A stretch of DNA of 49,462 bases from Armatimonadota bacterium. GTDB lineage: Bacteria > Armatimonadota > UBA10988. The notes beneath the pieces are model-generated. The model was given only the letters and a program-made list of their open reading frames with translations. It was not told the origin of the DNA and did no database searches. Positions 29,060 through 38,516 of the stretch are shown piece by piece. The stretch's first letter is position 1; each line of letters opens with the position of its first letter. Location: assembly GCA_016235455.1 (NCBI GenBank), contig JACRKZ010000065.1, positions 1 through 49,462 on the forward strand. The letters run 5' to 3'. The position numbers and the translations under genes were made by a program.

Positions 29060-29118
29060 GGTAGATCGGCGCAGTTTGCGCAGTGGTCGTGCTGTGCCGC
29101 AGCCTTGCGGGCCGCCCG

Positions 29119-32100
29119 CTAGAGCCTCGTGACCAGTTCCGCCAGCGCGGCGCGCAACGACTCGAGCTCCGCGCGCAGCCGGTCCAGCATGGCCGCGGTG
29201 CCCGCCAGCCGCGCCTCACGACCCGCGAACTCCAGATCGCGGGCCAGCGCGGCGGCCCGCTTGCCGCCGACCGTGGCGCAGGTGCCCTTGAGGCCGTGCG
29301 CCGAGCGTGTCACCTCGGCGGCATCGCCCGCGGCCACGGCGGCGGACAGGAACTCCAGTTGCGCCGGCAGCTCCCGCTCAAACAGGGCCACCATGTTGGC
29401 CACGAAGTCGGGCTCGCGCTTGCTGAGCGCGGTGTGGTACTGCCGGAGCATGGCCTCGTCGAGGACGGGCTCGGTCGGTGTCGGCGGGGCCAGCGGCGCG
29501 GCTGGCTCGTCGGCCTGCGGCGTCGTGTGGCACCAGCGGGAGAGCGCCTGGCGCAACGCGGCCACCGTGATCGGCTTGGGCACGTAGTCGTCCATGCCCG
29601 CCGCCAGGCAGCGCTCGCGGTCACTGACCATGGCCAAGGCGGTCAGGGCGACGATCGGCACACGGTGGTCGGTCTCACGGGCACGAATCGCTTGCGTGGC
29701 CTGGAAGCCGTCCATGCCCGGCATGTGGCAGTCCATGAAGACGACGTCGTAGGGCGGGTCACTCGCCGCGGACTGCTCCAGCGCCTCCTCGCCCGAGGCG
29801 GCCAAGGCCACCTGGCAGCCCAGTGAGGCGAGGATCTGCGCGGCCACCTTGCGGTTCACCGCGTTGTCGTCGACCACCAGCACGCGTGCCGGCCAGGCGC
29901 TGGCCGCCGGGCCGGCCGGGTCGGCGTCGCCTTCGCCGCGCACATGGATGACCTCGGCCGGCGCGGCGGTCAGTACCCGAGCCAGCGTCTGGTGCAGGAC
30001 CCACGGCCAGACTGGCTTGAGCAGATAGCCGTGGAACCCGTGCTCGCGTAGCGTGCCTGCGTCGGTCCAGGCGCCGGGCTGCGCCACCAGGAGGCGGCGC
30101 GCATCGGGCCAGCGGCCGTCGGCCGTCAGTCGGTCGGCCGCTGCCAGCCCGTCGCGAGCCGGAGGATGGTGGTCGACCAGGATGATGGCCGGCGACCAGC
30201 TCGGGTCCAGCTCGGTCAGGTCGTCCGGCGCGGCCATGGCAGCGTGTGCACCGCACTCCGCGGCCATGGCGCAGAGCGAGGTGGCCAACACCGGCTCGCC
30301 GCACAGCACGAGCAAGTCGGCGGCCACCGGCTCGCCGAACGGGCCGCGCACGGCCGGCGTGCCGGGCACCAGCCCCAGTGGAACGCGGAACTCGAACCGG
30401 GAGCCGCGGCCCGGCGTGCTGTTCGCGTCCACCTCGCCGCCCATGAGTTCGGCTAAGTGACGGCAGATGGACAGACCCAATCCCGTGCCGCCGTAGCGGC
30501 GGGTGGTGGAGCTGTCGGCCTGAGTGAACTCCTCGAACAGCCGTGGCAGGTCAGTCGGCTCGATGCCGATGCCCGTGTCCTCCACCGCCAGGCACAGCCG
30601 CACCCGGTCGCCGTCGAGGGGTTCACAACGTATGTCGACCAGAACGTGGCCTTCGGCGGTGAACTTGAAGGCATTGGAGAGGAAGTTGCCCAGCACCTGT
30701 CGCAGCCGCACGGTGTCGCCAACCATGGTCGGCGGGCAGTTGCTCGGGCAGTGCACAATCAGGTCGAGGCCTTGTTCGGCGGCGTGAGCAGCATACAGAT
30801 CCACTGTGTCGGTGACGATGTCGCGCAAGTCGAACGGCAGGGCCTCCAGATCCAGGCGGCCGGCCTCGATCTTGGCCAGGTCCAGGGCGTCGTTGACCAA
30901 TGTGACCAGCGAGCCCGACGAACGGCGCATGGTGTCGACCCAGTCACGCTCCTGCTCGCCCAGCGCGGACTCCGAGAGCAGGCCGAGCAGCCCGATGATA
31001 GCATTCAGCGGCGTGCGGATTTCGTGGCTCATGGCAGCCAGGAATTCGCTCTTGGCCCGGTTGGCGGCTTCGGCCCGCTCGCCAGCCAGGCGCAACTCCT
31101 GCTCGGCGCGCTTCTGTGCGGTCAGGTCGACGGCCGTGCCGAGGTAGCCGGTGATCCGCCCGTCGTCATCGCGCACCGCGGTCACCGCCAGGCGCACGAT
31201 GACGTGCGACCCGTCGGCGCGCACCAGCGTCCACTCGCGTTCGTCGTAGGCGCCATGCCGGGCGCGCTCGGTGAGCGCCTCGAACCCGGAGAAGCGACGC
31301 CCGTACTGGGCGTTGATCTCTTCGGCGTAGGCGGCCACCTCGCTGGGGAGGAAGAAACGCAGCGGTGTCTGTTGGCCGACCAGTTCCTCGGACTGGTAGC
31401 CCAGCAGCCGCTCCGCGCCGGCATTGAACACCAGAATGCGCCCGCTGGTGTCGGTGGCCACGATGGTGGCCTGGGTGGCAGCTTCCAGCACGGCGTTGAG
31501 CTCGCGCAGGCTGGCGCGCACGGCCTGTTCCGCGGCCTTGCGCTCGGTCACATCGCGGAGCAGACTGACGAGCACCCGCTCATCGCCCTGCATCATCTCG
31601 GTCAGCACCAGATCGAGCGGCACGGTGGTGCCGTCGGCGCGCAGGCCCTCCACCTCGCGGCGGGAATCCGTGGAACCCACCGGCACGGTCAGCAGGTGAC
31701 GCCGCATGTACCCGTCGTGCCGCGCCGCCTCGGCCGGCGGCATGAGCATGGTCACCGGCCGGCCGATCACCTGGTCGGCGCTGTAGCCGAACAGCCGCTC
31801 CGCGGCCCGGTTGAAGGCCACGATGCGGCCGTGGGTCGTGGCCGAAACGAGGCCGTCGCCCATGGTGTCGACCACCGCGCGCCAGCGGGCCTCACTGTCC
31901 CGCAGGGCTTGGTCGGCCCAGTGCTGCTCGATGAGCTGGCCCAGCAGCGAGGCGTAGGCGGCAAGAACCTCCTGCAGCTGCTCATCCACGCCCGCGCCGG
32001 TCAGGCCAGGATCGTTGCAGAACACAGCGATGGGGGCCGAACGGCTCTGGATCGGCGTCATGGCGATCCAGCCCCGGCCGATGACCCGCTCGGCGCCGTC

Positions 32101-32760
32101 TTCGAACTCGGTCAGGTCGTCGGCGTGCCTGATGCGCCAGGCGGGCTCACCGGGCTGGCGCAAGTGAAACAGCGCGTGCCAACGCTCGTCGAAGGGCAGG
32201 CGATGAGCGCGCTCCTCGGTGGTGCGCCCGTCGGCGCTGGTGCCGTAGGTGCCCCGCACCACCTCGCCGTCAAGCACGTAGATGGAGCACCGCGCCACGC
32301 CAAGCCGCTCGCGCGGCAACTCCACCGCGCGGCGCAGCAGTGCCATGGCGTCGACGCTGGAGAGCAACTCGCGGATCATCTCCAGCACGGTGCGCAGGCC
32401 CTGTTCCAGCCAGGCCTCGTCCAGGTGGCCCGACAGATGCACATCGCCGTCGGCCCCGCGCCGCAGTCGCGCCGAGATCGAGCGCAGTTGCCCGGAGTCG
32501 TCCGGCAGCGCGATGCGCAGGACGGTCTCATCGCCCGCGGTCGCCAGCGACCGCGCCGCTTCGGCCAGCCGATGGCGTTGCTCGCCTGTCAGGCAGGCGT
32601 CGGAGCCCAGGTCCAGCCCAACGCGACGCCAAGCGGCATTGAACCGCGTCAGGCCGCACTGGGAATCCAGCACGGCCAGCAGCGACGGACACGCATCCCA
32701 CCATTCCGAGCCGATCACAGTGTGCAGAGACTCGCTTCCTGGGCCGGCCTGTGGTATCAC
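29119..32760 (-). CDS. BarA-type hybrid histidine kinase with two receivers and HPt
   Basis: 1213 residues from GTG 32760 (GGCGGGG about eight bases before); GTG 32718 is an alternative. No membrane helix is seen. Order: a divergent PAS-like region (about 1-95), a GAF-like domain (about 95-270), two PAS domains (about 280-410 and 415-550), HisKA with H579 in '[10 protein letters not shown]', and HATPase ('[13 protein letters not shown]', '[12 protein letters not shown]', '[19 protein letters not shown]'). Then a degenerate receiver keeps the Asp of '[12 protein letters not shown]' but has lost the acidic pair ('LLVLCGE'). A canonical receiver (D1010 in '[13 protein letters not shown]') and an HPt domain (H1155 in '[13 protein letters not shown]') complete it. 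A His-Asp-His relay to an external regulator is expected; none is nearby. Confidence 0.92.
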   Translation of the reverse strand: MIPQAGPGSESLHTVIGSEWWDACPSLLAVLDSQCGLTRFNAAWRRVGLDLGSDACLTGEQRHRLAEAARSLATAGDETVLRIALPDDSGQLRSISARLRRGADGDVHLSGHLDEAWLEQGLRTVLEMIRELLSSVDAMALLRRAVELPRERLGVARCSIYVLDGEVVRGTYGTSADGRTTEERAHRLPFDERWHALFHLRQPGEPAWRIRHADDLTEFEDGAERVIGRGWIAMTPIQSRSAPIAVFCNDPGLTGAGVDEQLQEVLAAYASLLGQLIEQHWADQALRDSEARWRAVVDTMGDGLVSATTHGRIVAFNRAAERLFGYSADQVIGRPVTMLMPPAEAARHDGYMRRHLLTVPVGSTDSRREVEGLRADGTTVPLDLVLTEMMQGDERVLVSLLRDVTERKAAEQAVRASLRELNAVLEAATQATIVATDTSGRILVFNAGAERLLGYQSEELVGQQTPLRFFLPSEVAAYAEEINAQYGRRFSGFEALTERARHGAYDEREWTLVRADGSHVIVRLAVTAVRDDDGRITGYLGTAVDLTAQKRAEQELRLAGERAEAANRAKSEFLAAMSHEIRTPLNAIIGLLGLLSESALGEQERDWVDTMRRSSGSLVTLVNDALDLAKIEAGRLDLEALPFDLRDIVTDTVDLYAAHAAEQGLDLIVHCPSNCPPTMVGDTVRLRQVLGNFLSNAFKFTAEGHVLVDIRCEPLDGDRVRLCLAVEDTGIGIEPTDLPRLFEEFTQADSSTTRRYGGTGLGLSICRHLAELMGGEVDANSTPGRGSRFEFRVPLGLVPGTPAVRGPFGEPVAADLLVLCGEPVLATSLCAMAAECGAHAAMAAPDDLTELDPSWSPAIILVDHHPPARDGLAAADRLTADGRWPDARRLLVAQPGAWTDAGTLREHGFHGYLLKPVWPWVLHQTLARVLTAAPAEVIHVRGEGDADPAGPAASAWPARVLVVDDNAVNRKVAAQILASLGCQVALAASGEEALEQSAASDPPYDVVFMDCHMPGMDGFQATQAIRARETDHRVPIVALTALAMVSDRERCLAAGMDDYVPKPITVAALRQALSRWCHTTPQADEPAAPLAPPTPTEPVLDEAMLRQYHTALSKREPDFVANMVALFERELPAQLEFLSAAVAAGDAAEVTRSAHGLKGTCATVGGKRAAALARDLEFAGREARLAGTAAMLDRLRAELESLRAALAELVTRL

Positions 32761-32803
32761 AAAGCGGCCCCGCCAGAGGGCTTGTACCACATCGGAGTCG
32801 ACC

Positions 32804-34171
32804 GTGGCCAGCCAGTTGGATCTTGACAGTCTGCAGCGCGAAGTGCTAGCCGCCGCCGAGCCCGGCCTCATCACCAGGCCGTTCGGCACACGCGTCGTGG
32901 CGCTGGCCGAGGATGCCTGGCCGCTGCTCGCCGCCTGCCTGGACGAGCTGTCGGCGCGCGAGGTCGTCGTCGTCACCGACGGCACACCCAAGACCCGCGG
33001 TGGCGAGCCGTTGCTCGCCGGCCTGCGAGCGATCTTGCCCCGGTCGACCCGGTTCGAGCTGCTGATGGGCGAGGTCCATGCCACCCAGGCCGAAGCCGAG
33101 GCGCTGGGCCGACGCATTGCCGGCGCGCGTGTGCTGCTCAGCGTCGGGTCGGGCGCGGTCACCGATCTGACCAAGAGCGCGCGCGACCACGCCGCGCCCG
33201 ATGCCGCGCTGATCTGCCTGCCCACGGCGGCCAGCGTCACGGCCTACACCTCGGCGCTGACCGTGCTGATGGTCGACGGTGTGAAGCGCACGCTACCCGC
33301 GCGCGCGCCCGACTACGTGTTCTGCGACCTGACCACCCTCAGCGAGGCGCCCGCGGTGATGACGCGCGCCGGATTCGGCGATGTCATGGCGCGTAGCGTG
33401 AGCTACGGCGACTGGTGGCTGGCGTCGCGCTTCGGGCTCGACGATGGCTTCAGCGTGGTGCCCGGCGTGGTCATGGGCCAGGCCGAGCAGGCCATGGTTG
33501 ACCGCGCGGCCGAGGTGGCGGCCGGTAGCCTCGCTGGCGTGCGCGCGGTGACCGAGGGCGTGCTGCGCGCGGGACTGGCCATGTCGGTGGTCAACCAGAC
33601 CGCGCCGCTCTCGGGCTGGGAGCATGTCATCAGCCACTGGCTGGACATGACCGCCGAAGGCTGGCAGCGGCAGCCCGCGCTGCATGGCGAGCAGGTCGGC
33701 GTCGCCACGCTGGTCGCCGCGCGTGCTTACGAACGGCTGTGGCCAGCGCTCGACCGAGCGGCCCTCGGCGGCTCGCTGGACCCCGCGGTGGACAGCGAGT
33801 GGCGCGCGGCCATCGCGTCTCGCTTCGCCCGCCTCCCCGGCGGCGAGGCCATGGCGGCCGAGGCCTGGCGTGATGTGAGCCGCAAGCTTGAGGCCTGGCG
33901 CGCGGCCGAGCCAGTGCGGCGCGCGTTCGTGGCGCGGCTCGACCAGGCTCAAGCTGAGCTCGACCGGCTGGTGCGGCCCGCCGCGCAGGTGGAGACGGCT
34001 CTGCGGGCCGCGGGCGCGCCGACCGAGTTCGGGCAGATGAGCCAGCCGGTCCCGGCCGAGGCGGCGCGAGAAGCCATCGGGCACGCGCATCTCGTGCGCG
34101 CGCGGCTGACGTTGGGCGATCTGCTGGCGCTGGGCGGCGGGTTGGACGTGACCTGGTTGTCCCGCCCTTAG
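32804..34171 (+). CDS. Glycerol-1-phosphate dehydrogenase-like protein (AraM/EgsA family)
   Basis: 455 residues from GTG 32804, six bases after GGAG, in a 43-base gap divergent from the hybrid kinase. It belongs to the iron/zinc alcohol-dehydrogenase superfamily, G1P-dehydrogenase branch: the NAD(P)-binding '[10 protein letters not shown]' and '[14 protein letters not shown]', then '[19 protein letters not shown]', the metal-binding Asp region '[19 protein letters not shown]', and the metal His residues in '[12 protein letters not shown]' and '[17 protein letters not shown]'. Family enzymes reduce dihydroxyacetone phosphate to sn-glycerol-1-phosphate, the archaeal lipid backbone; Bacillus AraM does this in bacteria. 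The 455 residues exceed the usual 350-400 because of a C-terminal helical extension. Another sugar-phosphate substrate is possible, as no GGGP synthase lies nearby. Confidence 0.83.
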   Translation: MASQLDLDSLQREVLAAAEPGLITRPFGTRVVALAEDAWPLLAACLDELSAREVVVVTDGTPKTRGGEPLLAGLRAILPRSTRFELLMGEVHATQAEAEALGRRIAGARVLLSVGSGAVTDLTKSARDHAAPDAALICLPTAASVTAYTSALTVLMVDGVKRTLPARAPDYVFCDLTTLSEAPAVMTRAGFGDVMARSVSYGDWWLASRFGLDDGFSVVPGVVMGQAEQAMVDRAAEVAAGSLAGVRAVTEGVLRAGLAMSVVNQTAPLSGWEHVISHWLDMTAEGWQRQPALHGEQVGVATLVAARAYERLWPALDRAALGGSLDPAVDSEWRAAIASRFARLPGGEAMAAEAWRDVSRKLEAWRAAEPVRRAFVARLDQAQAELDRLVRPAAQVETALRAAGAPTEFGQMSQPVPAEAAREAIGHAHLVRARLTLGDLLALGGGLDVTWLSRP

Positions 34172-34182
34172 GCGGGACAACC
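34155..34182 (+). terminator. Bidirectional terminator hairpin
   Basis: A perfect 12-bp inverted repeat, GGTTGTCCCGCC with its complement, encloses a CTTA loop. The stop codon TAG at 34169-34171 is inside the hairpin. The convergent epimerase gene ends at 34190, so it can end both transcripts. Confidence 0.7.
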
Positions 34183-34189
34183 GGCTCGC

Positions 34190-35092
34190 TCAGATGCCCA
34201 GGCTCAGCAGGTACTGCCGACTGGCGGTGATGCTCTCGAGTGCCGAGGCGCGTGGCGTCCGGTCGATCTCGACGATGACCCAGCCGTAGTAGTCGGCGCG
34301 GGCCAGCACATCGAACAGCAGCGGGAAGTCGATCATGCCGTCGCCCAGCTCCACCCAGCCGCCGCTGCCCACGAACTTGCCGTAGTCCCAGCCCTCGGCG
34401 CGGCTGGCCTCGACCAGGTCGGCGCGCGCATCCTTGAGGTGCAGTGTCTTGATGCGGCCCATATGGCGGTCGCAGAAGGCGACAGGGTCGGCTCCGGCCC
34501 AGGCCAGATGACCCACATCGGGGCCCAGGAAGAGCAGGTTCGGGTCGGTCAGCTCAAGCAGCTTCTCCATCTCCTCCTCGGTCTCCACCACCGAGCCGAC
34601 ATGGTTGTGGAAGCACGACCACACGCCGTAGTCCATCGTCAGCGTGCCGATCTCGTTGAGCCGCTCGGCCATGTACTTGAATTCGTCGGCGGTCAGCCCA
34701 TCCTCTGGCCCCACGTGGCCGGCGAGCTGGCTGCGCGTCTTGCCGCATGCCCGGCTGACATAGTCGAACCCACCCGCGGCCACGTACAGCTCATAGCAGC
34801 CGATGCCGGCGTGGAAGTCGGCTTGGCGATGCGCCGCGGCCAGGATGTCGTCGCGCTTCTCGGGCTTCCACCAGTCCACGCCGAGGTAGCCGGAGACCGG
34901 CGTCAGGCCGTGCGACTCATACAGCGCGCGCGTCTCGCGGGGCGTGCGGCCCTCACGCGGGCCGCTGGTGGCGCCGGCATAGCCCGCCGCGGCTATCTCG
35001 CTGAGGATGCGCTCCTCCGGGTAGGCGTCAGGCTCGGCCTGTCGGAACTGGCCGTAGGTGATCGATGAACAAGCCACGCGAACGTGGGCCAT
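34190..35092 (-). CDS. Sugar phosphate isomerase/epimerase-like TIM barrel
   Basis: 300 residues from ATG 35092, with AAGGAG seven bases before. It is an AP-endonuclease-2 fold protein (IolE/xylose-isomerase-like): 'EIAAAGYAGATSGPREGR' near the N-terminus, and metal-ligand candidates in 'CFHNHVGSVVETEEEMEKL', 'GPDVGHLAWAGADP', 'KTLHLKDARAD' and 'VIVEIDRT'. The Glu/Asp/His/Glu metal set of the family can therefore be placed. It should act in the cytoplasm on a keto sugar, inosose or sugar phosphate. It lies 13 bases downstream of the GH20-like gene and is probably the last gene of a three-gene operon with an SGNH hydrolase. Confidence 0.87.
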   Translation of the reverse strand: MAHVRVACSSITYGQFRQAEPDAYPEERILSEIAAAGYAGATSGPREGRTPRETRALYESHGLTPVSGYLGVDWWKPEKRDDILAAAHRQADFHAGIGCYELYVAAGGFDYVSRACGKTRSQLAGHVGPEDGLTADEFKYMAERLNEIGTLTMDYGVWSCFHNHVGSVVETEEEMEKLLELTDPNLLFLGPDVGHLAWAGADPVAFCDRHMGRIKTLHLKDARADLVEASRAEGWDYGKFVGSGGWVELGDGMIDFPLLFDVLARADYYGWVIVEIDRTPRASALESITASRQYLLSLGI

Positions 35093-35105
35093 GGGATGCT
35101 CCTTC

Positions 35106-36467
35106 CTAGCTCAGTGCGGCGTAGCCGGCCGGCTCCAGCGCCGCCACGCGCGGCTCCAGGGCGCCCAGTTCCTCGCGCAGCGGATCGACGCGCTCCGCGA
35201 CGTAGCGCTCCAGCCACAGCGCGGGGACCAGGCCGGCATGTGCCGACTTGACCTCCATGCCGGCGGCGCCGGCGTGGGCCACGGCGTCGCGCAGCCACTT
35301 CAGGCGCCCGACGGACACGCCGGCGCCACGGCGGCGGCCGTCCAGGGTCGCCGTGGTCAACACCTCACGCAGTTGCCGCACCACGCCCCAGGCGCCGTTG
35401 CGCGCGTCGCGCAGCTTGGCCAGGGCCGCGAAGCACGCCTCGAAGGTCTGGCGCTCGCCGATGCCGTCCAGAATGCCCAGGCAGGCATCGCGCCCGCCCT
35501 CGGGCGACTCGCCGTCGTGGAGGATGAGACCGACGTTGACCAGGCAGTCCAGAGCACCGTCGATGGGCTCGCACTGCACATCCTGGGTGGAGTAGCGGCT
35601 CCAGGCCGTGGCGATGACTCCGGCCAGGCCATACTTGCCGGCGATGTCGGCATAGCCCTGCGCGTTCTCCTCGCGCGTGGCCCACACCGGCAGGTCGACG
35701 TTGTGGCCGTCGGCGCCCTTGTAGGCGGTGCCGCCCCACATCGTGATGCCGTGCTCGCAGAGCCGGTCGAAGTGCTTGACGGCATGGTGCGCGCCGGTGG
35801 TGTCGGGCCGGCCGCCATAGCCCCAGACGCACAGGTCGGCCTTAGGCGCGAAACGGCGCAGGGCCTGGCTGTCCCAGGAGAGCATCATGTCGTGCCACAG
35901 GATGGGTCGCACGCCGCGCGCGTTGAGCTTGTCGAGGATCGGGTCGATGTGGTGCAGATACAGCGCGCCCTTGCCATGCTCGGCTATGTAGGCGCTCGTG
36001 TGCGGATGCGTGCCGAAACTCCAGGCTTCGTCGCCGCCCAGGTGCAGATAGCGCTGGTCGGGCAGGAGCTCGAGCACGTCGTCGACCATGGCCTGCACAA
36101 GCTCGCGCGCACCGGGCGCGAGCGGGTTGAGCACGTCGCTCTTGTGCGGCACCTCGCGCAAATGCTCGTAGCCGGCAACACTCAGCGGCGTCTCCATGTG
36201 GCCCAGGCATTGCACCAGCGAGATGATCTCGATGCCGCGCTGCGCCGCGGCGGCCGCGAAGCGCAGGACCTCGTCGCGGGTGTAGGCCGTCTCGCAGCGG
36301 AAGCGCGGATCGACGGTCCAGGGGAACGTGTCCTCCCACTCGGCAACGATGGCGTTGTACTTGGCGGCGGACAACACATCGAGCAGGCTGATCAGCCGCT
36401 CCGGCGTCGGTGGCACGCCCTTCAGGTCGAGGTGGATGGCCCTAATCGGGACGACGGGCTCAGGCAT
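35106..36467 (-). CDS. GH20-like hexosaminidase, catalytic barrel only
   Basis: 453 residues from ATG 36467, with AGGAG eight bases upstream overlapping the SGNH stop. The (beta/alpha)8 barrel begins at once with 'IRAIHLDLKGVPPTPERL' and has the GH20 catalytic Asp-Glu pair in 'YLHLGGDEAW' (D146, E147), plus 'RGVRPILWHDMM', 'CVWGYGG' and 'VIATAWSRYS' as substrate-site strands. The usual N-terminal GH20b domain is absent and about 120 C-terminal residues are helical. There is no signal peptide, so it probably trims N-acetylhexosamine or galactosamine from imported oligosaccharides in the cytoplasm. A related domain-lacking GH family is the alternative. Confidence 0.8.
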   Translation of the reverse strand: MPEPVVPIRAIHLDLKGVPPTPERLISLLDVLSAAKYNAIVAEWEDTFPWTVDPRFRCETAYTRDEVLRFAAAAAQRGIEIISLVQCLGHMETPLSVAGYEHLREVPHKSDVLNPLAPGARELVQAMVDDVLELLPDQRYLHLGGDEAWSFGTHPHTSAYIAEHGKGALYLHHIDPILDKLNARGVRPILWHDMMLSWDSQALRRFAPKADLCVWGYGGRPDTTGAHHAVKHFDRLCEHGITMWGGTAYKGADGHNVDLPVWATREENAQGYADIAGKYGLAGVIATAWSRYSTQDVQCEPIDGALDCLVNVGLILHDGESPEGGRDACLGILDGIGERQTFEACFAALAKLRDARNGAWGVVRQLREVLTTATLDGRRRGAGVSVGRLKWLRDAVAHAGAAGMEVKSAHAGLVPALWLERYVAERVDPLREELGALEPRVAALEPAGYAALS

Positions 36468-36477
36468 CGCGGTTCTC

Positions 36478-37170
36478 CTAGCGCAAGGTTGAGGCACCGC
36501 TGGCGAGGCCCAGCCGGGTGGGGACCTGGTAGTCCAGGTAGGGTCGCAGGGCGGCGCTCATCAGGTCGTAGCCCAGATCGTTCATGTGCAGCTTGTCGGG
36601 CCGGAGCACATCGAGCCGCGGCAGGCCGTCGGCGCCGAGCGTGTAGCTGTCGACGTCGAGCACGACGGATTCCCAGTCGTAGGAGAGCAGGTCGGCGACC
36701 AGGGCGTTGGTCTGCTGCTCGATGGGCCGCAGGTTCCAGCGGGCGGCCGTGGCTTTGATGGGGACCCAGACAAACCGCGTCAGCGGCATGTCGGCGCGCA
36801 CGCGGCGCAGCAGCGCGGCCACGCCGTCGCGCACGGTCCGCGGGCTGACGCCGCCGGCCAGGTCGTTGCCGCCAGCGTAGAAGACGATGACGCGCGGCCG
36901 GTAGGGCCGGATGATGCGCTCGTAGAAAGCCACGCTGTCGGCCACGGTGGAGCCGCCGAAGCCGCGGTTGAGAGCCGGCAGACCCGGGAAGCAGCGGGTC
37001 AGGTTCCAGCCCACGATGGTCGAACTGCCGACGAACAGCACCTGTCCGGTCGGCGGCGGACTCTTGGCATCGGCGGCCTCAAAGGCCTTGATGTTCGGCT
37101 CCCAGCGCTCGGGCCCGGCGAGGGCCGCGGTGCACGACAGCAGGCACGCAACGGCAACTAGTCTCTTCAT
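36478..37170 (-). CDS. Exported SGNH/GDSL-type hydrolase
   Basis: 230 residues from ATG 37170. The signal peptide is 'MKRLVAVACLLSCTAALAG'. Block I is 'VLFVGSSTIVGW' with S50 as likely nucleophile, block II Gly in 'NRGFGGSTVADS', block III Asn in 'VIVFYAGGNDLAGG', and block V Asp/His in 'RPDKLHMND'. These enzymes are extracytoplasmic esterases; this size class includes carbohydrate acetylesterases and lysophospholipases. It is the first gene of the minus-strand operon with the GH20-like and epimerase genes, so removal of acetyl or acyl groups from an amino-sugar glycan is a reasonable inference. In-frame codons upstream of 37170 are not supported by any signal. Confidence 0.87.
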   Translation of the reverse strand: MKRLVAVACLLSCTAALAGPERWEPNIKAFEAADAKSPPPTGQVLFVGSSTIVGWNLTRCFPGLPALNRGFGGSTVADSVAFYERIIRPYRPRVIVFYAGGNDLAGGVSPRTVRDGVAALLRRVRADMPLTRFVWVPIKATAARWNLRPIEQQTNALVADLLSYDWESVVLDVDSYTLGADGLPRLDVLRPDKLHMNDLGYDLMSAALRPYLDYQVPTRLGLASGASTLR

Positions 37171-37334
37171 GGTTCTCTCTGGCAGTCGCGCGGTTCGGCG
37201 CGGCGCGGCGGTCTCCTGCTGGCTGGCCGAGCCTGGCGCCTCGACTCGACGTGCCGCGAAGGGCGCTGTCTGGGCCGTCGTCCGCGTTAGCACGAATCGC
37301 CCAAACGGACGCCGCACCTTTGACCCGATTGTGC

Positions 37335-37363
37335 TTGCACCTCGGAATCGGGTGGGGTACTTT
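37335..37363 (+). promoter_or_regulatory. Sigma70-type promoter for the oxidoreductase/sulfatase-fold cluster
   Basis: TTGCAC (37335-37340), a 17-base spacer and TACTTT (37358-37363). The predicted start is near 37370, followed by GGAGGA and the ATG at 37388. It lies in the 217-base divergent gap, the longest in the window; the rest of that gap shows nothing recognisable. Confidence 0.5.
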
Positions 37364-37387
37364 GACCCACCGACAGTGGAGGAACCG

Positions 37388-38440
37388 ATGGCTGCACCCT
37401 ATGGCCTGGCCGTGTTGGGCTACGCCCATGGCCATGTTGGCTCGTACACCTCGCAGATCCGCGGGTTCGATGACGCGCAGGTGCTCACCTGCTGGGACCA
37501 CGACGAGAACCGGGCGCGCTCCAACGCGGCGAACTTCGGCCACGACTACTCGACCGATCTGGCCGCCGTGCTGGCTCGCGATGATGTGCAGGGCGTGATG
37601 ATCGGCGCCGAGACCAACCGCCACGCCGATGTGGCCGTGGCCGCCGCCGAGGCCGGCAAGGACATCCTCATCCAGAAGCCGCTGGCCTTCCGGCTGGACG
37701 ACTGCGACCGGATCATCGCCGCTGTCGAGCGGGCCGGCGTGCGCGCCATGGTGGCCTACCAGATGCGCTGCGACCCGCTCAACCAGAAGATCAAGGAGAT
37801 CATCGACTCGGGCGCCATTGGGCGCGTCGGCTACATCCGCCGCCGCCACTGCATCGATGTGCTGTTCAACGAGGGCTTCGTCAAGGGCGCGAGCAACTGG
37901 CACATCTCCGCCGAGGCCAACAAGGGCATGTTCTCCGACGATGCCTCGCACGCAGCGGACTTCCTGCTGTGGGTGCTGGGCATGCCCGTCTCGGTCATGG
38001 CCGAGATCGACAACGTGCTGACCAACGTGGCCCCAGACGACACCGGCGTGGCCCTCTACCGCTGGGCCGACGGCTGCATGGGCACGTTGATGAATGCCTC
38101 GGTGACCCGCGCCGCGGAGAACACCACCGAGGTCTACGGGGACAAGGGCACCATCGTCCAGAACCACGACGACGGGCCGTCGACCGGCGTCCGGCCCCCT
38201 GGCGCGGTGGGGCTCAAGCTGTACACGGTCGAGACCGGAGCCTGGGAGCTGTTCGACATTCCGCTGCCCGCGGGCCATGGCGAGCGCATCGCCGCGGTCG
38301 CGCGCCGCGCCGTGGACTGGTTCCTCGGCCGGGCCGAGCCGATCAGCACGCTGGCCGAGGCGAAGCAGACCGTCCACATGATTCTGGGCGCATACCAGTC
38401 GGCCGAGACCGGCCGGCGCGTGAAGCTGCCGCTGGAGTGA
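37388..38440 (+). CDS. Gfo/Idh/MocA family oxidoreductase
   Basis: 350 residues from ATG 37388, with GGAGGA at 37378-37383. It has an N-terminal Rossmann fold with a modified nucleotide loop ('VLGYAHGHVGSYTSQIRG', His-rich where most members have GxGxxG), the conserved Lys of the EKP-type motif ('DILIQKPLAF'), and a C-terminal substrate domain with 'SNWHISAEANKGMFSDDASHA', where Asp and His usually contact the sugar. It should oxidise or reduce a sugar ring carbon with NAD(P) in the cytoplasm. It leads a plus-strand group with a sulfatase-fold enzyme, a second oxidoreductase and an epimerase. The unusual nucleotide loop may mean tight cofactor binding, as in glycoside oxidases of this family. 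Confidence 0.88.
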   Translation: MAAPYGLAVLGYAHGHVGSYTSQIRGFDDAQVLTCWDHDENRARSNAANFGHDYSTDLAAVLARDDVQGVMIGAETNRHADVAVAAAEAGKDILIQKPLAFRLDDCDRIIAAVERAGVRAMVAYQMRCDPLNQKIKEIIDSGAIGRVGYIRRRHCIDVLFNEGFVKGASNWHISAEANKGMFSDDASHAADFLLWVLGMPVSVMAEIDNVLTNVAPDDTGVALYRWADGCMGTLMNASVTRAAENTTEVYGDKGTIVQNHDDGPSTGVRPPGAVGLKLYTVETGAWELFDIPLPAGHGERIAAVARRAVDWFLGRAEPISTLAEAKQTVHMILGAYQSAETGRRVKLPLE

Positions 38441-38516
38441 CATTTCGCCCGCCGTGGGCAGGTTGTCCGCGGCCACACCCGAACAAGGGTCCACCTGTCA
38501 GAGCGAGGATAGACAC

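Noticed and set aside
30457..32826. 789-codon plus-strand open frame opposite the BarA-type kinase
   Set aside because: His/Gln/Gly-rich shadow; the minus strand has PAS, HisKA, HATPase, receiver and HPt motifs in order.
32761..33240. N-terminal extension of the BarA-type kinase by 160 codons
   Set aside because: It overlaps the divergent G1P dehydrogenase gene and is Ser/Arg-rich with no homology; GTG 32760 is the first sensible start.
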